64,000 nt of DNA from Leptospira levettii. Lineage in GTDB: Bacteria > Spirochaetota > Leptospiria > Leptospirales > Leptospiraceae. Below, one piece after another: positions 62,112 through 64,000 of the stretch. The first letter of the stretch is position 1; each line of letters opens with the position of its first letter. Where the stretch lies: assembly GCF_002812085.1 (NCBI RefSeq), contig NZ_NPDM01000001.1:1426001-1490000 (forward strand), given 5' to 3'. The notes under the pieces are model-generated. The model had not been told where the DNA came from. It saw nothing but the letters and a program-made list of their open reading frames with translations, and searched no databases. Made by a program: the position numbers and the translations under genes.

Positions 62112-62528
62112 TCACTTTTCTCCATTCTCTAAATGCAAAGAATTCAAAATCGAATTCCTTTCAATATCCAAGGCAATCACTGATAAATGAATCTCAATGA
62201 GTGCCAGAATTAAAGAAATCACCATAAACAAAAGTGATGAGGCAAATAGAATCCAAGCCATGATATTATAAAAGGGAATCATACCCATAGAACATGTGCA
62301 TAGAATCAAACTAAAGATTCCAGCGCTTTGAGCGTATAGGATCAGTGAAATGCGAAAACGTAGATTATGAATTTGTTTTTCTAAAATTTCCGATTTGGAT
62401 GTTTCATATTCACTGAGTAGTTGTCTGGAAAGTTTTGCCAGGCCAAAAAAACGATTGGTATAAGCGAGCATTAGTAAGGAAATTGCTGGGAATAGAAGAC
62501 CCGGTATATTGTACGTTAGGTTGTCCAA
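62112..62528 (-). CDS. DUF2721 membrane protein
   Basis: A 138-residue membrane protein. It opens with YNIPGLLFPAISLLMLAYTNRF, the DUF2721 signature, has a polar helical hairpin (RQLLSEYETSKSEILEKQIHNLRFRI), then two further hydrophobic segments (SLILCTCSMGMIPFYN, MAWILFASSLLFMVISLILAL). Function unknown. TTG 62528 is used as start, 5 bp after the stop of the FAH-family gene, so it is probably in the same transcript. Confidence 0.75.
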   Translation of the reverse strand: MDNLTYNIPGLLFPAISLLMLAYTNRFFGLAKLSRQLLSEYETSKSEILEKQIHNLRFRISLILYAQSAGIFSLILCTCSMGMIPFYNIMAWILFASSLLFMVISLILALIEIHLSVIALDIERNSILNSLHLENGEK

Positions 62529-62533
62529 TGAAG

Positions 62534-63490
62534 TTATCCCTGTTTGATCTGAAGGATTTGTTCCCCTAAATCCATTTTTCCATCTCTTGTGCGAATGGTT
62601 GCTCTGATTACATCGCCTGGTTGTAAGTATTCGATTCTTTTCTGTTGACCTTTAATAAAGAGTTCCCACTTTTTATGTTCAGGTAAAAAACTGGCAAAGA
62701 TTTGTTTGAGTTTCCCAGGTGCTTTTATGGCACATCCTGCTGGTGTCCCTGTTAACAGAATATCGCCTACTCGAATTTGAGTAAATGAAGACAACTCTGC
62801 AATGGATTCCTTCGGTGGAAAAACCATTTGGTTTGCCTTTGCTGATTGTCTTAATTGTCCGTTAACTGTTAGATTCAACTCTAAAGAATGAATGAGTTCA
62901 TAATCCCCAGGCTCCAAAACAAGTAGTATGGGTCCTGCGGGAAAAAATGTTCGATAGGACTTTCCTTTATACCATTGTAATTGTGGGAGTTGGACATCTC
63001 TTGCTGATATATCATTAGCGATGAAGAGGGCAGCAATGTATTCGCTCGGATTGTAAGAATGAATATCTAAGGGAAGATCGATATCCTTACCAAATACAAT
63101 TCCCAATTCAATTTCATAATCTAAAAGTTTTACATGATTTGGTCGAATTACATTTCCGATGGCTGTTGTGAGGGAAACATCCGACTTGGTAAAAAACAAA
63201 TTGTATGTTTTGGATTTGGGATCAAGCCCCGATTCCAATGAATGTTTTTTATAATTGGCACCTTGGCAAATAACTTGGCAGGGTGCTGTAATAGGAGATA
63301 GGATGGTGACATCCTTTTTCTGGATTGGTTTTTCTGATTTAGAATTGAGTTTGATTCTTTTTTTTTGGAGACCAACTAATAAATCTTTGGTGGAAATGTC
63401 GCCAATGTTTAATGGAAGAATATTTTCCTGACTGACAAGTCCCCAATCGATTTTTTTCTTAATTTGGAAACGAACAAACTGTTTTGCCAT
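62534..63490 (-). CDS. Fumarylacetoacetate hydrolase (FAH) family protein
   Basis: A 318-residue FAH-family enzyme that cleaves a C-C bond or decarboxylates 2,4-diketo acids. Landmarks: [17 protein letters not shown], the metal ligands in [17 protein letters not shown] and [26 protein letters not shown], and [19 protein letters not shown]. Substrates range widely (fumarylpyruvate, acylpyruvates, oxaloacetate), so the activity is open. It precedes a DUF2721 gene by 5 bp. Cytoplasmic. Confidence 0.88.
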   Translation of the reverse strand: MAKQFVRFQIKKKIDWGLVSQENILPLNIGDISTKDLLVGLQKKRIKLNSKSEKPIQKKDVTILSPITAPCQVICQGANYKKHSLESGLDPKSKTYNLFFTKSDVSLTTAIGNVIRPNHVKLLDYEIELGIVFGKDIDLPLDIHSYNPSEYIAALFIANDISARDVQLPQLQWYKGKSYRTFFPAGPILLVLEPGDYELIHSLELNLTVNGQLRQSAKANQMVFPPKESIAELSSFTQIRVGDILLTGTPAGCAIKAPGKLKQIFASFLPEHKKWELFIKGQQKRIEYLQPGDVIRATIRTRDGKMDLGEQILQIKQG

Positions 63491-63533
63491 CGTAAACCTA
63501 TGGATTCTATTCTTTCAGGAAGGAAAAACACGG

Positions 63534-63550
63534 GGGCCTAAAGCAGGCCC
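63534..63550 (-). terminator. Terminator of the DUF1858 gene
   Basis: GGGCCT (63534-63539) and AGGCCC (63545-63550) form a 6-bp stem with a 5-base loop. On the minus strand it is followed by a T run (63529-63525) after a few bases. It lies 22 bp beyond the DUF1858 stop. Confidence 0.6.
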
Positions 63551-63571
63551 AGTGGGAGTAAAGAGGTAAGT

Positions 63572-63793
63572 TTATTCTTCAGAGAAAAGGTTGTTTAATG
63601 AGTCGATAAGAGTGTCTACTTCCACTCCATATCCCATACAAACTTGTTCAATGGTTTCGACTTCATTGATGGAGCAGTGGGAACATCCACCTAAGTGGTA
63701 ACTTGAGAAAACAAGCCCCGCTTCAGGGTGGATGGCAATTGCTTCGCCTACAGTCATTTCTTTAAAAAAGCGTGGTTTTGTTGATTCAGTCAT
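63572..63793 (-). CDS. DUF1858 protein
   Basis: A 73-residue protein of the DUF1858/ScdA-N type: FFKEMTVGEAIAIHPEAGLVF then LGGCSHCSINEVETIEQVC. The CxxC plus a third Cys and the His match the family, which is linked to iron-sulfur or nitric-oxide handling and hydroxylamine-type enzymes, often as a small partner. No such partner is seen beside it. Divergent from the QueD-like gene, 64 bp apart. A terminator follows it. Confidence 0.85.
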   Translation of the reverse strand: MTESTKPRFFKEMTVGEAIAIHPEAGLVFSSYHLGGCSHCSINEVETIEQVCMGYGVEVDTLIDSLNNLFSEE

Positions 63794-63857
63794 CTTCTAG
63801 AGCCCTCGAGAGGAAATTACTATACAAATATTGGACTATGCTCTATTCGTCAATGGA

Positions 63858-64000
63858 ATGTTTACCCAGGAAAACGGGAAATTTTATGTCCGCATCGAAG
63901 GTCGGTTTGAGTCCGCTCATTTCCTTTACCAGTACTTTGCCGATGGATCGGATGAGCCAATCCACGGCCATTCCTGGAAAGTAGAAGTGTTTTTAGAAGG
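63858..64000 (+). CDS. QueD/6-pyruvoyl-tetrahydropterin synthase-like protein, 3' truncated by window edge
   Basis: Only the first 47 or so codons are in the window. From ATG 63858 the frame reads MFTQENGKFYVRIEGRFE, then SAHFLYQYFADGSDEPIHGHSW, then KVEVFLE. The AHF His and the HGH pair are the three zinc ligands of PTPS/QueD enzymes, which make 6-carboxytetrahydropterin for queuosine or act in pterin synthesis. TTG 63831, in the same frame, is a possible earlier start (LDYALFVNG). No in-frame stop occurs before the end. Confidence 0.75.
   Translation, partial: MFTQENGKFYVRIEGRFESAHFLYQYFADGSDEPIHGHSWKVEVFLE

Overview
The window looks like chromosomal DNA of a Leptospira, and more likely of the environmental (L. 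biflexa-like) branch than of the pathogens. The evidence is AT-rich DNA; many lipoproteins with a loose spirochaete lipobox; a very close look-alike of the leptospiral OmpA lipoprotein Loa22; a leptospiral NADase-type glycan-binding lipoprotein; and the density of 7TMR-DISM and nucleotide-cyclase signalling proteins. The species assignment is inference. I see no rRNA, tRNA, CRISPR array, insertion sequence or prophage. The window is cut inside a gene at both ends: a gamma-glutamyltransferase at the left and a QueD/PTPS-like gene at the right.

Layout. 1-7.9 kb, + strand: gamma-glutamyltransferase, metallo-beta-lactamase-fold lipoprotein, thioredoxin behind a perfect palindrome, glycan-binding lipoprotein, polytopic membrane protein, VanW-like and VanX-like proteins, WG-repeat protein. 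8-10.3 kb, - strand: a PH-like protein, then an alpha/beta hydrolase and two MaoC hot-dog proteins in one operon. 10.4-16.5 kb: alkaline-phosphatase-superfamily lipoprotein, degenerate PlsC-like protein, OmpA protein, orphan PstS. 16.8-20.3 kb: a 1145-residue lipoprotein with calcium-type repeats, Ig/FN3-like domains and an apparent seven-bladed propeller. 20.5-26 kb: a translationally coupled sixA-hpt-cyclase operon and a response regulator almost touching a divergent hybrid kinase. 26-29.9 kb, - strand: DUF1569, TerC, membrane protein, RluA-type pseudouridine synthase. 29.9-38.8 kb: Loa22-like protein, a TetR regulator with a perfect palindrome, and a CzcBAC-type RND metal efflux operon with DUF3703. 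38.8-53.3 kb: mixed housekeeping genes, including class I and class II fumarases, RRM protein, SlyD, Na/Pi symporter and a 7TMR-DISM/SpoIIE phosphatase. 53.3-57.8 kb: a five-gene copper-type locus. 57.9-64 kb: crotonyl-CoA carboxylase/reductase, VOC protein, zinc-less alcohol dehydrogenase, lipoprotein, FAH-family hydrolase, DUF1858 and QueD.

The most interesting block is 53.3-57.8 kb. A small exported Cys/His-rich protein is followed by an MbnP-type four-Cys lipoprotein and an MbnH-type di-heme enzyme (the metallo-mystery pair), then an unknown lipoprotein and an outer-membrane barrel, the last genes packed with 4-bp overlaps. A palindrome overlaps the likely -35 box. In characterised relatives MbnH oxidises a tryptophan of MbnP to kynurenine to make a Cu(I) site; the three accompanying genes here suggest a larger envelope copper-handling system.

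Other points to check: a palindromic CsoR/CstR-like operator in front of thioredoxin; a GC-rich dispersed element with copies near 7.9 and 30.6 kb, one of which supplies the last codons and stop of a gene; substituted catalytic residues in the PlsC-like and sulfatase-like proteins; and the propeller lipoprotein, whose first strand seems to close the ring.
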